A DNA stretch of 64,000 bases, from NCBI GenBank assembly GCA_012032285.1, contig JAAURJ010000001.1, forward strand, positions 62,001 to 126,000, given 5' to 3'. The notes under the pieces were generated by a model, which was not told the DNA's origin, made no database searches, and saw only the letters and a list, made by a program, of their open reading frames with translations. A program made the position numbers and the translations under genes. Below are positions 37,916 to 46,918 of the stretch, piece after piece. This stretch comes from Sphingomonadales bacterium (GTDB lineage: Bacteria; Pseudomonadota; Alphaproteobacteria; Sphingomonadales; Sphingomonadaceae). How positions within the stretch are numbered: the first letter of the stretch is position 1; the number at the start of each line of letters is the position of its first letter.

Positions 37916-40352
37916 AGGATGTCAATCCTCGCTTTATCGCTTTGCCATGACCAATATATTTTCAACGTCCTTGCGGATTTTGAATAAGAGTAGCGGCGGG
38001 CTGCGCCATCCTTCCCGGCCCCCACCTTTTTGCCATTGATCATGACCCGGCTGGGCGCATTTTTCATATTATGAACGATTAGTTCAATCTGCCGTCCTGC
38101 GGGCTGTCCCTCATAGGCTTTGTGGCGTTCCCGGCTGAAGTCTAAACGCAATGCGCCTTGTGCATAAGCAGACCGGAAATCCAGCCGTTCATATAATCCC
38201 TTTTTTTCGGAATCAGGGGTTTTGCCATCATCATCATAGACTTCCCCAATGGACGCCGCCACGCTGTCATCATGATAATAATGGAGCGTCAGCTCATCGG
38301 TTTGGTAGTCGCGCGTCGTCATGATATCACCGACGGTTGGAATAAAAGCGCCGGCCCGGACAAAGACCGGGATATCAGCAATCGACACCGGTATGGAAAC
38401 TGACTGACCGCCCAGATATTTCTGACCCGTCCAATAATCGAACCAGATGCCAGTGGGTAACGGAACCGTTTTTTGAACGGCGGACTTTTCCGTCACCGGG
38501 GCGACCAGCATATCATTCCCCCACAAAAACGCCGATTGGTCGGTAAAGGCCTGTACGCTGTCATCGGCAAAGGCGAGCGGGCGCATCATCGGTATACCTG
38601 TCCGGCTATTCTGCCACGCGGCGGTATAAAGATAAGGAAGCAGGCGATAGCGAGCGCGAATATAACGGCGGACAATATCCTGTGTCTGTTCATCCTGAAA
38701 AACCGGCTCGGATGGAATTTGTTCCTGACTATGCGGACGGAATAGCGGCTGGAAAGCGCCAAATTGCAGCCAGCGAATATAAAGCTCCCTGTCAAAAGCA
38801 ACAGCCGTGACCCCGTCATCCACCACCGAATCCAGCGCCACAAATCCGCCCAGATCAGAATGGCTATATGCAAGGCCGACGACCCCCATTTGCAGTGCAA
38901 TTTCGACCTGCGCCTGCAAGGCTGGCCATGTCTTGCTGACATCCCCCGACCAGGGAATGATGCCGTAACGCTGTGTCCCGGCAAAGCCCGAACGCATCAT
39001 CAAAAACGGGCGGGATTGCGGAAAATCCCGTGCCCATTTCTCCGCCATCATCCGAGCCCATTGATGGCCATAAACATTATGAACATCATCGGCGGCCCAA
39101 TTGGGGTAGTGGATGATTTCCTTCGGATGCGCTTCCGGTTCGCCTAGGTCGCCCCAGATACCGGCTACGCCCTGATCCAAAAGGGCACGGTTCTTTTCCC
39201 AGAACCATGCGCTCGCCGCCGGGTCAAACATATCGATAAGGCCGCCATTGCCGAAATAAAAATCGAATGATTTCACCTCGCCCGAAGCATCGCGGGCCAG
39301 CGCCTGATTGGCAAGCGCCTCCTCCCAGCGGTCCGATGTGCGCAAGATAAAGGGTTCAGTGATCAAAATGGTGTTCACCCCCTTTTGCTTAAAATCGGCA
39401 ATCATGCCTTCAGGATCAGGGAAGGCGCGGCGATCCCAATCAAGGTTACCCATATGCCCTTTTATATCCGGCCCGAACCAGAACAGGTCCAATATCACCG
39501 CGTCCAAAGGAAAACCCTGATCGAAATGCCGGTCCACTACGCTGCGGGTTTCGGCCTCGGTGCGATACCCAAAGCGGGACGCCATATTGCCAAAGGCCCA
39601 GCGCGGTGGCAGCGGTTGATTACCGGTAATGCCGACATAATTTTGCACAATATCGCTATAGCTTTGCCCCGACACGACCACATAAGCGGCGCGGCCGCCC
39701 TGTGCCTTAACCTGAAGAATATCCGCTTCGCTTTTGCCCAAATCCATTTCACCGCGTGCGCTATTGTCGAATAGCAGCATATATTTGCGGTCTGAGATCA
39801 CGGCTGGGACGCCATAATACATGGCATCGCTCCGGTCAGAATAGCCATAGGCGCCGCGATTATCGAGCGGCAATATCTCGCCGCGCCGGTCCATGCCCAG
39901 CACGCGTTGCCCCCCGCCCCACAGCCGCTCAACTGATGTCAGGTTAAACCGGAAACCCCGGCTATTCTCGTCCGCAAAAAAACCTGTTTCTTCCGATAAT
40001 AATGGGCTTCCTTGTCGTTCATACCCTATGCGCAGCGGTGATTTCTCAATTGTCGCGCTCATCGCAGAGGTGATGAATTTGATGCTGTCTCCTGCATCTT
40101 CCACACGAACATCGGTCGGCGCTGTTTCGCCGGATAGCGCGAAGGAGGGAAATTGCGTATCATTCTTCACATCATAGACAATTTCAAACGCTTCGGCGCT
40201 CACCGCACGGATGGTGACATTGCCCTCGCTGGTCGTGATGGACAAAGTCTGTCCGTCCAGTTTGTGCTCGATATAATCGCGCGCAAATGCATCCGGTAAC
40301 AACAGAACATTAAGGCTGATCAGCCAGAAAAGATCGAACCAAAAATACGCAT
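37912..40352 (-). CDS. GH31 alpha-glucosidase, exported; signal peptide frame-broken
   Basis: GH31 retaining enzymes release terminal alpha-glucose. The nucleophile is in GIWGDLGEPEAH and the acid/base in IIPWSGDVSKTW; the DAVILDLFWFG and FLMMRSGFAG blocks are typical. A C-terminal DUF5110-like beta domain is present. The ORF track starts at 40302 without a signal peptide. An ATG at 40352 behind GGAGTGGAGAG encodes MRIFGSIFFWLISLNVLLLP if one T is added to the T4 run at 40328-40331, giving a proper signal peptide ending at DAFA. The joined length is about 813 aa. It probably acts in the periplasm with the divergent GH13. Confidence 0.9.
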
Positions 40353-40497
40353 TGTCTCTCCACTCCCATTACCCATTAAGGTCTAGGGAGCAGCATCTGG
40401 CGGCGCAACACGCATTCGTATACATGGTTGCAAAGCCCGCGTCTCTTCGCACAACAATGGGCAGGAAACCTGTAGTTGAAACAGTGGAGGACATATA

Positions 40498-43080
40498 GTG
40501 AAAAAGCATCGGGCCATCATGGCGGCCTTATTCCTTTTCGGCCCAGCGTTTAGCGTGCACGCTGCGGAACAATCCGCAGATAATAAGGCTGCTGATATTT
40601 GTGAAGGGAAAGGCACACTGCACGTCCCGTCGCCCGACTGGCGGGATCAGATTGTATATTTCCTGATGCTCGACCGTTTTGATGATGGCGATCCATCGAA
40701 TAATGATCAGGGACTAGGCGAATATAACCCCGCCGACCATAGCCGCTATAGCGGCGGCGATATTAAAGGCGTGACATCCCGGCTTGACTATATCCAATCA
40801 TTAGGCGCGACCGCCGTTTGGACGACGCCGCCCGTCGCCAATCAATGGTGGTCAAATATAAGCGGCTATGGCGGCTATCACGGCTATTGGGCGCGCGATT
40901 TTACGGCGATTGACGAACATTATGGCGATAGGCGGGATTATCAAATCTTGTCTTGCGCGTTGCATAGACGGGATATGTATCTGATCATGGATATTGTGGT
41001 CAATCATATGGGCGATTTTTTTAATTATGAAAATGGTTATGACCCGGCAAATCCCGCGAAAGGATATGAGCCGGTCAATCCCGCCAGCCCTACATCTGCG
41101 CCTTCATCCTATCCCTTTAATCTCAATGATCCCCGCCGCGCAGAAGACCGCGAGGCCGGTATCTATAACTGGACCGGAGAGTTGAAAAACTATGGCAACC
41201 GTGAAACAGAATTGACGCAGCAGCTTTCAAAGCTCGACGATATCAATACCCAGAACCCGGTTGTCAGGACGGCATTTAAAGAAATTTTTGGGGACTGGAT
41301 CGCTCATGCCGGGGTCGACGCATTCCGCGTTGATACTGTCAAATATGTTGAACCGGCGTTTTTTGAAGATTTTTTCTATGGCGAAGACGGCATCATGGCG
41401 CGGGCGAAAAAAACCGGAAGGAATGATTTTTTTGTCTTTGGCGAGGTGAAAGAAAATGCCCCCGCTTATTCCCTATTAGCCGAAGCCAAAATGCAGGAAT
41501 ATTTTGGCTCCCGTCCGCTATTCCCTTCGCTGATCAACTTCCCCTTACAGGAAGAGATGCTGCGCGTTTTTGCACAAGGCCTGCCAAGTTCTGCGCTGAC
41601 CTATCGGCTGGGGGCCTTCATGAGAACCAATCCAGACCCCAGCCTTGCCGCCAATTTTGTCGATAATCATGATATGCCCCGTTTCCTGTCCCAAGGCAGC
41701 AAAGCCGGTTTCAAACAGGCATTGGCGATGATCTTTACCCTGCCCGGTGTGCCAATTATCTATCAGGGCAATGAACAGGGTGAGGCGGAGACGCGCGCCG
41801 CGATGTTCAAGGGCGGATATGGATCGGATAAAGACCATTTCGATACCGGTTCCGAACTTTATCTGTTCATCCAGAAACTGGCAAAGATCAGAACCGCCGA
41901 ACCCGCCTTGCGCCGCGGGGATTTGACCTTGCTCGCTGACAATAAAAACCTGCCGGGTGCCTTTGCCTATCGCCGCGATTGGAATGGCGAAAGTATTTTT
42001 GTCATCATCAATAGCGCCGATCATCCCACACTGCTCTCTGCTATGCCAACGGGGCTGGCTGCCGGGTCGCAAATGCCAGCGATCATGGGACCGGACAATC
42101 CGGCCATCACCGCAGAGGATGGCTCGCTCACCCTCAAACTGGCACCGCGCGAAATCCGGATATTGAAAATTCAGTCTGCACCCGGCGCTATACCGGCAAA
42201 ACCAAAGGCCGGGGCGCATATCATTATCGACACCCCGCTTCCCAGCCAGCCCATTGAGAAGGATTATAAGCTTTCGGGGCGCTGGAGCGGAAAGGATACA
42301 TCGCTCCTGCTGGTCACCGACGGCGATCTGGACAGTGCACAGACGATAAAGGTCGCACCGGGCGGACGCTGGAGCGCGATATTAAGCGCAAGCGATCTTG
42401 GCACGCATGATCATCTGGCGCAAATATATGCGCCGCTATCGGGCATAACCGGCCCTGACGTGCAATATAGCAGCAAACGAACGGCCGCCGATTGGCAGGC
42501 GGTATTTCGTGATCGAGAATTTGACGATCATGGCCCCGATGGCAGCTATAAAGCGCCCACCGATCCCGGTTTCAGGGGGCAACAGGATTTTGTCCGCGCC
42601 CGTTTGCGCACCGGCGGGGATATATTGGAGGTCGAATTGCAAATGCGGGCCACAGGGGCAGACTGGAACCCGGGTAATGGCTTTGACCATGTATCCTTCA
42701 CCAATTTCTTCGAACTGCCCGGACACGAAGGGCGGTCCCGGTCAGAAGATATAGAAGCACCAATGCCCCAGGGATTCCGCTGGTCTGCGGTCCATACTAT
42801 TTTCGGATGGGGCAATGGCATGACAATGCAGGATGGCCGGAAAGTCGGCCGCGCTCCCGGTGTTCAGGTGGACCATGAAAAACGCACGATCACCTTGTCC
42901 TACCGCGCAAGCAGCCTTGGCCTGAAAAGCTGGAAAGATGTGCGAATATATCTGACCACATTTGACCGCGAGGGCGAGGGCGGGTTTCGCCGTATGACCA
43001 AAGGAGGCGGCGCTATGATCATGAAGGGTGATCCCGCCGGACCAAAGATTATGGACGATATGTTGGTCGCCATTCCCTGA
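40498..43080 (+). CDS. GH13 alpha-amylase-type enzyme with C-terminal glucodextranase-like domain
   Basis: An 860-residue exported protein: signal peptide ending at FSVHAAEQ, then the GH13 barrel. Catalytic residues are D279 (VDAFRVDTVKY), E316 (VFGEVK) and the aspartate of NFVDNHDMPR (about 392), with MDIVVNHMGDFF as the conserved region I. From about 640 a beta-rich C-terminal region resembles the DOMON-like domain of glucodextranase/pullulanase-type proteins. The GTG start is supported by GGAGGAC 8 bases upstream. It probably cuts starch- or dextrin-like glucans for the GH31 enzyme. A half-operator TTGCAAA occurs upstream near 40425. Confidence 0.9.
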   Translation: MKKHRAIMAALFLFGPAFSVHAAEQSADNKAADICEGKGTLHVPSPDWRDQIVYFLMLDRFDDGDPSNNDQGLGEYNPADHSRYSGGDIKGVTSRLDYIQSLGATAVWTTPPVANQWWSNISGYGGYHGYWARDFTAIDEHYGDRRDYQILSCALHRRDMYLIMDIVVNHMGDFFNYENGYDPANPAKGYEPVNPASPTSAPSSYPFNLNDPRRAEDREAGIYNWTGELKNYGNRETELTQQLSKLDDINTQNPVVRTAFKEIFGDWIAHAGVDAFRVDTVKYVEPAFFEDFFYGEDGIMARAKKTGRNDFFVFGEVKENAPAYSLLAEAKMQEYFGSRPLFPSLINFPLQEEMLRVFAQGLPSSALTYRLGAFMRTNPDPSLAANFVDNHDMPRFLSQGSKAGFKQALAMIFTLPGVPIIYQGNEQGEAETRAAMFKGGYGSDKDHFDTGSELYLFIQKLAKIRTAEPALRRGDLTLLADNKNLPGAFAYRRDWNGESIFVIINSADHPTLLSAMPTGLAAGSQMPAIMGPDNPAITAEDGSLTLKLAPREIRILKIQSAPGAIPAKPKAGAHIIIDTPLPSQPIEKDYKLSGRWSGKDTSLLLVTDGDLDSAQTIKVAPGGRWSAILSASDLGTHDHLAQIYAPLSGITGPDVQYSSKRTAADWQAVFRDREFDDHGPDGSYKAPTDPGFRGQQDFVRARLRTGGDILEVELQMRATGADWNPGNGFDHVSFTNFFELPGHEGRSRSEDIEAPMPQGFRWSAVHTIFGWGNGMTMQDGRKVGRAPGVQVDHEKRTITLSYRASSLGLKSWKDVRIYLTTFDREGEGGFRRMTKGGGAMIMKGDPAGPKIMDDMLVAIP

Positions 43081-43092
43081 TGATAACCGCGA

Positions 43093-44202
43093 TTATAATG
43101 CCCAATAGGCGAAGCTGACGCTGGCGGCAAATGCGGTCAATGTCGCGGCGGCCACAGGGAGAAGCGCCCGCCAGCCATAGGATAAAATGGCATCCAGACG
43201 TGAATTCATTGCCGTTGCAATCACCGCAAGCAGCAGGAATGTCTTTGAAATAAGCAGTCCCGCCTCTGCAACAATGGTGGGCGCACTGATCATCGAATTG
43301 ACCGCGACAACCCCAAAAAAGGCAATGATGAACCATGGGAAATGCAAATAATCCCTAATCCGTTTCTTGCGGGCTTGTCCGGTGCCGCCTGTTCCGCCGG
43401 AAGTACTGATCACTACAGCGATAATCGCCACAATCGGGGCGAGCAGCGCCACTCGCGTCAGCTTTACAATTGTCGCCACCTGTCCGGCACCTTCGGAATA
43501 GCCATAGCCGGCACCCAGCGACTGCGCCACATCATGGATCGCCGCTCCCATCAAAAACCCTGCCTGACGGTCGGTGAAATGCAGCGTGTCGGCCAAAATC
43601 GGATAGGCAGACAAGGCGACCGCGCTCGCCACTGTTATCCCCACAAGCGAAAAGGTGAAGCGGTCATATTCGAGCCGTTCCTTGCCAATGATCGCATAAA
43701 TGGCAAGCGCCGCCGATGCACCGCAAATCGCGGTCGCACCGCCCGCCAATAAACCGATCAAACTGCCCTGCCCGCTCCATTTGGCGGCAAAAACGCCCGC
43801 CAATATCACCATCGCCATGATGGCCAGCAAGCCGAGCAGGGAAAGCGGACCCATGGCGGCAATTTGCCATAGGGTGATCTGCGTGCCGAGCAGGACAATG
43901 CCCCAGCGCAGCAGGCTGGTGCTGCACAGCTGAAACCCCTTTACCGTCTTTTCACTCGCCGAAACAAAATTGAGCGACAGGCCAAGCAGCAAACCGGCGA
44001 CGATCGCCGGTATGCCGTAATGTTCGGACAGCCATGTCGCCGCCGCCGCCGCCACGCCGGTAATGATAAGACCGGGAAAATAGGCGCTGATCCGCGTCCG
44101 AACCTTTGGCTGCGGCTTATCTTGTTCGGCCAGCCAGATTTCGCCATAAAGATCCCCTTGGACAATGGCGTTCAGGCTGGGTCCGCGCTCAACCATTTTC
44201 AA
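43093..44202 (-). CDS. YeiH/UPF0324 family putative sulfate/sulfite exporter
   Basis: A 369-residue inner-membrane protein with about 10 helices. YeiH-family marks are IPAIVAGLLLGLSLNFV, LLRWGIVLLGTQITL, GGATAICGASAALAI and GFLMGAAIHDVAQSLGAGYG. The family is annotated as putative sulfate exporter; biochemical proof is thin. Its start overlaps the RibB-like stop by 14 bases, so it is the third gene of a coupled operon FMN reductase, RibB-like, YeiH. Beside an SQ monooxygenase locus that releases sulfite, sulfite export is the natural hypothesis. It ends 12 bases from the convergent GH13 gene. Confidence 0.88.
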   Translation of the reverse strand: MKMVERGPSLNAIVQGDLYGEIWLAEQDKPQPKVRTRISAYFPGLIITGVAAAAATWLSEHYGIPAIVAGLLLGLSLNFVSASEKTVKGFQLCSTSLLRWGIVLLGTQITLWQIAAMGPLSLLGLLAIMAMVILAGVFAAKWSGQGSLIGLLAGGATAICGASAALAIYAIIGKERLEYDRFTFSLVGITVASAVALSAYPILADTLHFTDRQAGFLMGAAIHDVAQSLGAGYGYSEGAGQVATIVKLTRVALLAPIVAIIAVVISTSGGTGGTGQARKKRIRDYLHFPWFIIAFFGVVAVNSMISAPTIVAEAGLLISKTFLLLAVIATAMNSRLDAILSYGWRALLPVAAATLTAFAASVSFAYWAL

Positions 44203-44809
44203 GAGTGCTTATATCTATTATCGGGACATGATGTGCGGCGGCAAATTCCTCCATATCCGGCGCACGGGCCATGCTGCCATCCTCACGCATGATCGCGCAC
44301 AACACGATACCTTCACCCAGATCATAACGGCGGCACAGCTCCAACCCTGCCTCCAGCGTCGATTTGCGCACGGCCAGACCGCCAGGATTGGCAATGAGCG
44401 GAAAGACATGGCCCGGTGTGACCAGATCGGCGGCGCGGGCATCGGGGGCAACGGCAACCGATATGGTATGGGCGCGATCATAGGCGGAAATGCCAGTGTC
44501 CACGCCGTGCCGCGCCTCGATCGACACGCCAAAGGGTCTGCCGCTGCTGGCATGGCTGCCACCATCTTGGCGGCCAATACCCAAATGCCATGCCCGCTCC
44601 TGACTGATGCCCAAGCAGATAAGACCGCGTCCATGCAGCGCCATGAAGTTGATGGCCTGCGCAGTTACCTTGCTTGCCGCCATGGCAAAATCCAGATCAC
44701 CATCGCGCAGTTCATCGCCCGACAATATGATCATCCCGCCTGCACCCAGATGCGCCGCCAGATCACCGCGCCAGACCGGAGAAGAAGAATTGCCCGCCCG
44801 CGCTGTCAT
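44189..44809 (-). CDS. Divergent RibB-like (3,4-dihydroxy-2-butanone 4-phosphate synthase) protein
   Basis: The 206-residue protein aligns with RibB: FMALHGRGLICLGIS, GVDTGISAYDRAHTI, LVTPGHVFPLIANPGGL and EDGSMAR are preserved. The acidic active-site loop, normally DDEDRENEGD, reads SGDELRDGDLD here, so several metal and substrate carboxylates are shifted or lost. It may be a weakened synthase, a dedicated paralog that supports flavin supply, or a protein with a new role. The gene is sandwiched with overlaps between the FMN reductase and the YeiH exporter, so it belongs to the SQ-locus operon. Confidence 0.8.
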   Translation of the reverse strand: MTARAGNSSSPVWRGDLAAHLGAGGMIILSGDELRDGDLDFAMAASKVTAQAINFMALHGRGLICLGISQERAWHLGIGRQDGGSHASSGRPFGVSIEARHGVDTGISAYDRAHTISVAVAPDARAADLVTPGHVFPLIANPGGLAVRKSTLEAGLELCRRYDLGEGIVLCAIMREDGSMARAPDMEEFAAAHHVPIIDISTLENG

Positions 44810-45359
44810 TTGAATATACCCGACGCGTCCAGCACTTGCTGTCCAACCAGTTCCAACTGCATCCGGGCGCCGACATCGCGTATCTCGCCTGCTTCGTCAA
44901 AAGTTTCTGGCGTGGTGCGAATGGCGGCCCCAATGGGCGTCGGCCACCCGCGCAGTGCGTGGGTGATGGTGCGCAGCGTCACCAATGTGCTCATCGTTGC
45001 CTGATGCCCAAAGCGGTGGCAATCAAGCCGACGGGGCGGCCATGAAAATAGGGCCGTTCGTCATTGGCCAGATCCTCCGCATAATCAAGCGCATTTTTGA
45101 CCAGCCCCGATATGCTGCCATGATAGCCCGGCGATGCGATTATGATCCCGTCGGCACGGCGCAAATCTGCAACCATCTGTGCGCCTGCCTCCTTGCTATG
45201 TCCAGGTCCGCCATAAAAAGGCAGGCTTGCCATATAAGCCCCGTCATAGCGGCAGATTTCCGCGCCCCGATCCGCCGCCGCACGGCAAGAAATGGCCAGC
45301 GCCTTTTCCGTCGATGAATTGGGGCGCGGTGTGCCGCCCAATGCGACGATTATGGTCAT
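44806..45359 (-). CDS. NAD(P)H-dependent FMN reductase (SmoA/SsuE-like), frame broken
   Basis: Such reductases supply FMNH2 to two-component monooxygenases. The N-terminal part has MTIIVALGGTPRPNSSTEKAL (flavodoxin-like phosphate loop) and ASPGYHGSISGLVKNALDY. The C-terminal part has LVTLRTITHALRGWPTPIGAAI. Adding one G to the run at 45007-45009 joins them (ALGHQATMSTL) into about 192 residues. GGGAGGATAAG precedes the ATG at 45359. It starts the minus-strand operon with the RibB-like and YeiH genes, divergent from the MFS gene. Its partner is inferred to be the LLM monooxygenase at 53341. Confidence 0.88.
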
Positions 45360-45411
45360 TCTTATCCTCCCGGTGCAGCGCACAAAAGCCTGCCTATTGC
45401 ATTATATCTGC

Positions 45412-45444
45412 CATGGTTTATGTCTACCGCTGTCATAGACCATG
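45412..45444. promoter_or_regulatory. Imperfect inverted repeat with motif shared with the TBDR/GH31 spacer
   Basis: CATGGTTTATG and CATAGACCATG (10 of 11 bases complementary) are 11 bases apart between the divergent FMN reductase and MFS genes. GCTGTCATAGACC at 45429-45441 recurs as GCTGTCATATACC at 49329-49341, suggesting one regulator for both spacers. Confidence 0.5.
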
Positions 45445-45463
45445 ATTAAGCGATTAGTTTCAT

Positions 45464-45494
45464 CATTTGCAAGGGCAAATGTCTATTCATTTGC
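45464..45494. repeat. CATTTGC repeats upstream of the SQ-locus MFS gene
   Basis: CATTTGC-AAGG-GCAAATG is a perfect 7-base inverted repeat (45464-45481), with a third CATTTGC at 45488-45494. It is a possible operator; it is absent from the other SQ-locus spacer. Confidence 0.4.
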
Positions 45495-45541
45495 CTCTTG
45501 CTATCAGGCGAGGCAAACAGGGGCAAGAGTGAGGGATTTTT

Positions 45542-46810
45542 ATGGTAGAGGCAGACAAAAGCGGGGCGCCGCGTTCGCAAAAATGGATACGCTACGGCTT
45601 GATCGCGCTGATTTTTTTTGGCACCGCACTCAATTATCTCGACCGGCAAGTTCTGGCTCTGCTCAAACCGATGCTGCAGGCGGATTTCGGGTGGAGCGAC
45701 CGTGAATTTGCCCATTTTGGCAGCTCATTTCAATTGGCGGCAGCCGCAGCTTTATTAGGTGTCGGCTGGTTTATCGACAAGGTTGGTGTGCGCTTTGGCT
45801 ATGGTCTTGCGGTGGCGGTGTGGAGCCTTGCCGGAATGGCCCATGCAGCGGCGACCACGGTGCAGCAATTCGTTATGGCCCGGGTCTCGCTCGCCGTGGC
45901 GGAGGCGGTGAACACCCCGGCTGCAATTAAGGCCGCAGCGACCTATTTACCCGTAAAGGAACGCTCTATCGGTTTGGGCGTGATTAACAGCGCATCCAAC
46001 ATCGGTGCCATCCTCGCCCCGCTCGCAGTGCCTGCCATTGCGTTAGCGCTAGGCTGGCACGCGGCCTTTTTGATTACCGGTGCATTGGGTTTTGTCTGGC
46101 TGCTTTTCTGGTGGCTGGGTACGGCCAAGCTGGAGCCTGTTAAGACAATCGAAGCGGCCGTGAATGCCGAAAAAGCCGAAGGGTCGCCGCCTTGGAGTCA
46201 GCTGGTCAAAGATCGCCGGACATTAGCGGTCATCGGGGCCAAGACGCTGACCGATCTGGTGTGGTGGTTTGTGCTATTTTGGGCCCCCGATTTCTTCGCG
46301 CGGCAATTTAATCTGGGGCAGGGCGATATTGGCTATCCGACAGCCATAGTCTATGTGATGGCGGCCATCGGCGCATTGTCGAGCGGTTTTTTATTCCCGG
46401 CGCTGTTGGGCCGCGGCTTTACCGCAAACCGGGCGCGGAAAAGCTCTATGTTCGCTTATGCCCTGCTGATCCTGCCGCTGCCCTTGGCCCTGTTTGCGCC
46501 CAATCAGTGGGTGGCGGCGCTGATCATCGGGTTGGCGCTTTTTGCGCATCAGGGTTTTTCCACCAATATATTTGGTATGACCGCTGATATTGTCCCCGCC
46601 CGGCAAGTGGGCAGCGTGATCGCTATGGGCGCATTGGCGGGCAATTTATCCGGCGCGGCGATGCTGGAATTTACCGGATGGGCGCTCGACAGCGGGCTTG
46701 GCTATACGCCAATGTTCCTGATGTCAGCGTGCGCTTACTTACTGGCGCTGGCATGGATCCATGCGATGCAGCCGCAACTGGTCGTTGTGAACACCGATGA
46801 GGAGGGGTAA
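45542..46810 (+). CDS. MFS transporter (ACS/hexuronate-type), SQ locus
   Basis: A 422-residue, 12-helix carrier of the anion:cation symporter group (ExuT/GudP-like). Marks are FFGTALNYLDRQVLALLKPML in helix 1, GWFIDKVGVRFGYGLAV for the loop 2-3 motif and AEAVNTPAAIKAAATYLP. This group carries organic anions such as hexuronates, so an anionic sulfosugar is a plausible cargo. It is divergent from the FMN reductase operon and converges on the TBDR, with a bidirectional terminator between. GAGTGAGGG precedes the ATG. Transport of SQ or SQ-glycerol is inferred from context only. Confidence 0.88.
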   Translation: MVEADKSGAPRSQKWIRYGLIALIFFGTALNYLDRQVLALLKPMLQADFGWSDREFAHFGSSFQLAAAAALLGVGWFIDKVGVRFGYGLAVAVWSLAGMAHAAATTVQQFVMARVSLAVAEAVNTPAAIKAAATYLPVKERSIGLGVINSASNIGAILAPLAVPAIALALGWHAAFLITGALGFVWLLFWWLGTAKLEPVKTIEAAVNAEKAEGSPPWSQLVKDRRTLAVIGAKTLTDLVWWFVLFWAPDFFARQFNLGQGDIGYPTAIVYVMAAIGALSSGFLFPALLGRGFTANRARKSSMFAYALLILPLPLALFAPNQWVAALIIGLALFAHQGFSTNIFGMTADIVPARQVGSVIAMGALAGNLSGAAMLEFTGWALDSGLGYTPMFLMSACAYLLALAWIHAMQPQLVVVNTDEEG

Positions 46811-46836
46811 GCAGCTACAACGAACGTAAAATGAAA

Positions 46837-46871
46837 AAGGGCGCGGCGGCCATTTGGCAATCCGCGCCCTT
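46837..46871. terminator. Bidirectional terminator between convergent MFS and TBDR genes
   Basis: AAGGGCGCGG pairs with CCGCGCCCTT; T-rich tracts follow on both strands (AAAAAGG on one side, TTATCCTT on the other). Confidence 0.75.
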
Positions 46872-46918
46872 ATCCTTGCGACCCAAGGGGTTGTATTCAG
46901 ACGGTTATAATTTGTGTG

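Noticed and set aside
44165-45004. 279-residue plus-strand ORF opposite the RibB-like and FMN reductase genes
   Set aside because: The minus-strand frames carry clear family motifs and overlapping start/stop signals; this ORF is a by-product of GC-rich codon use.
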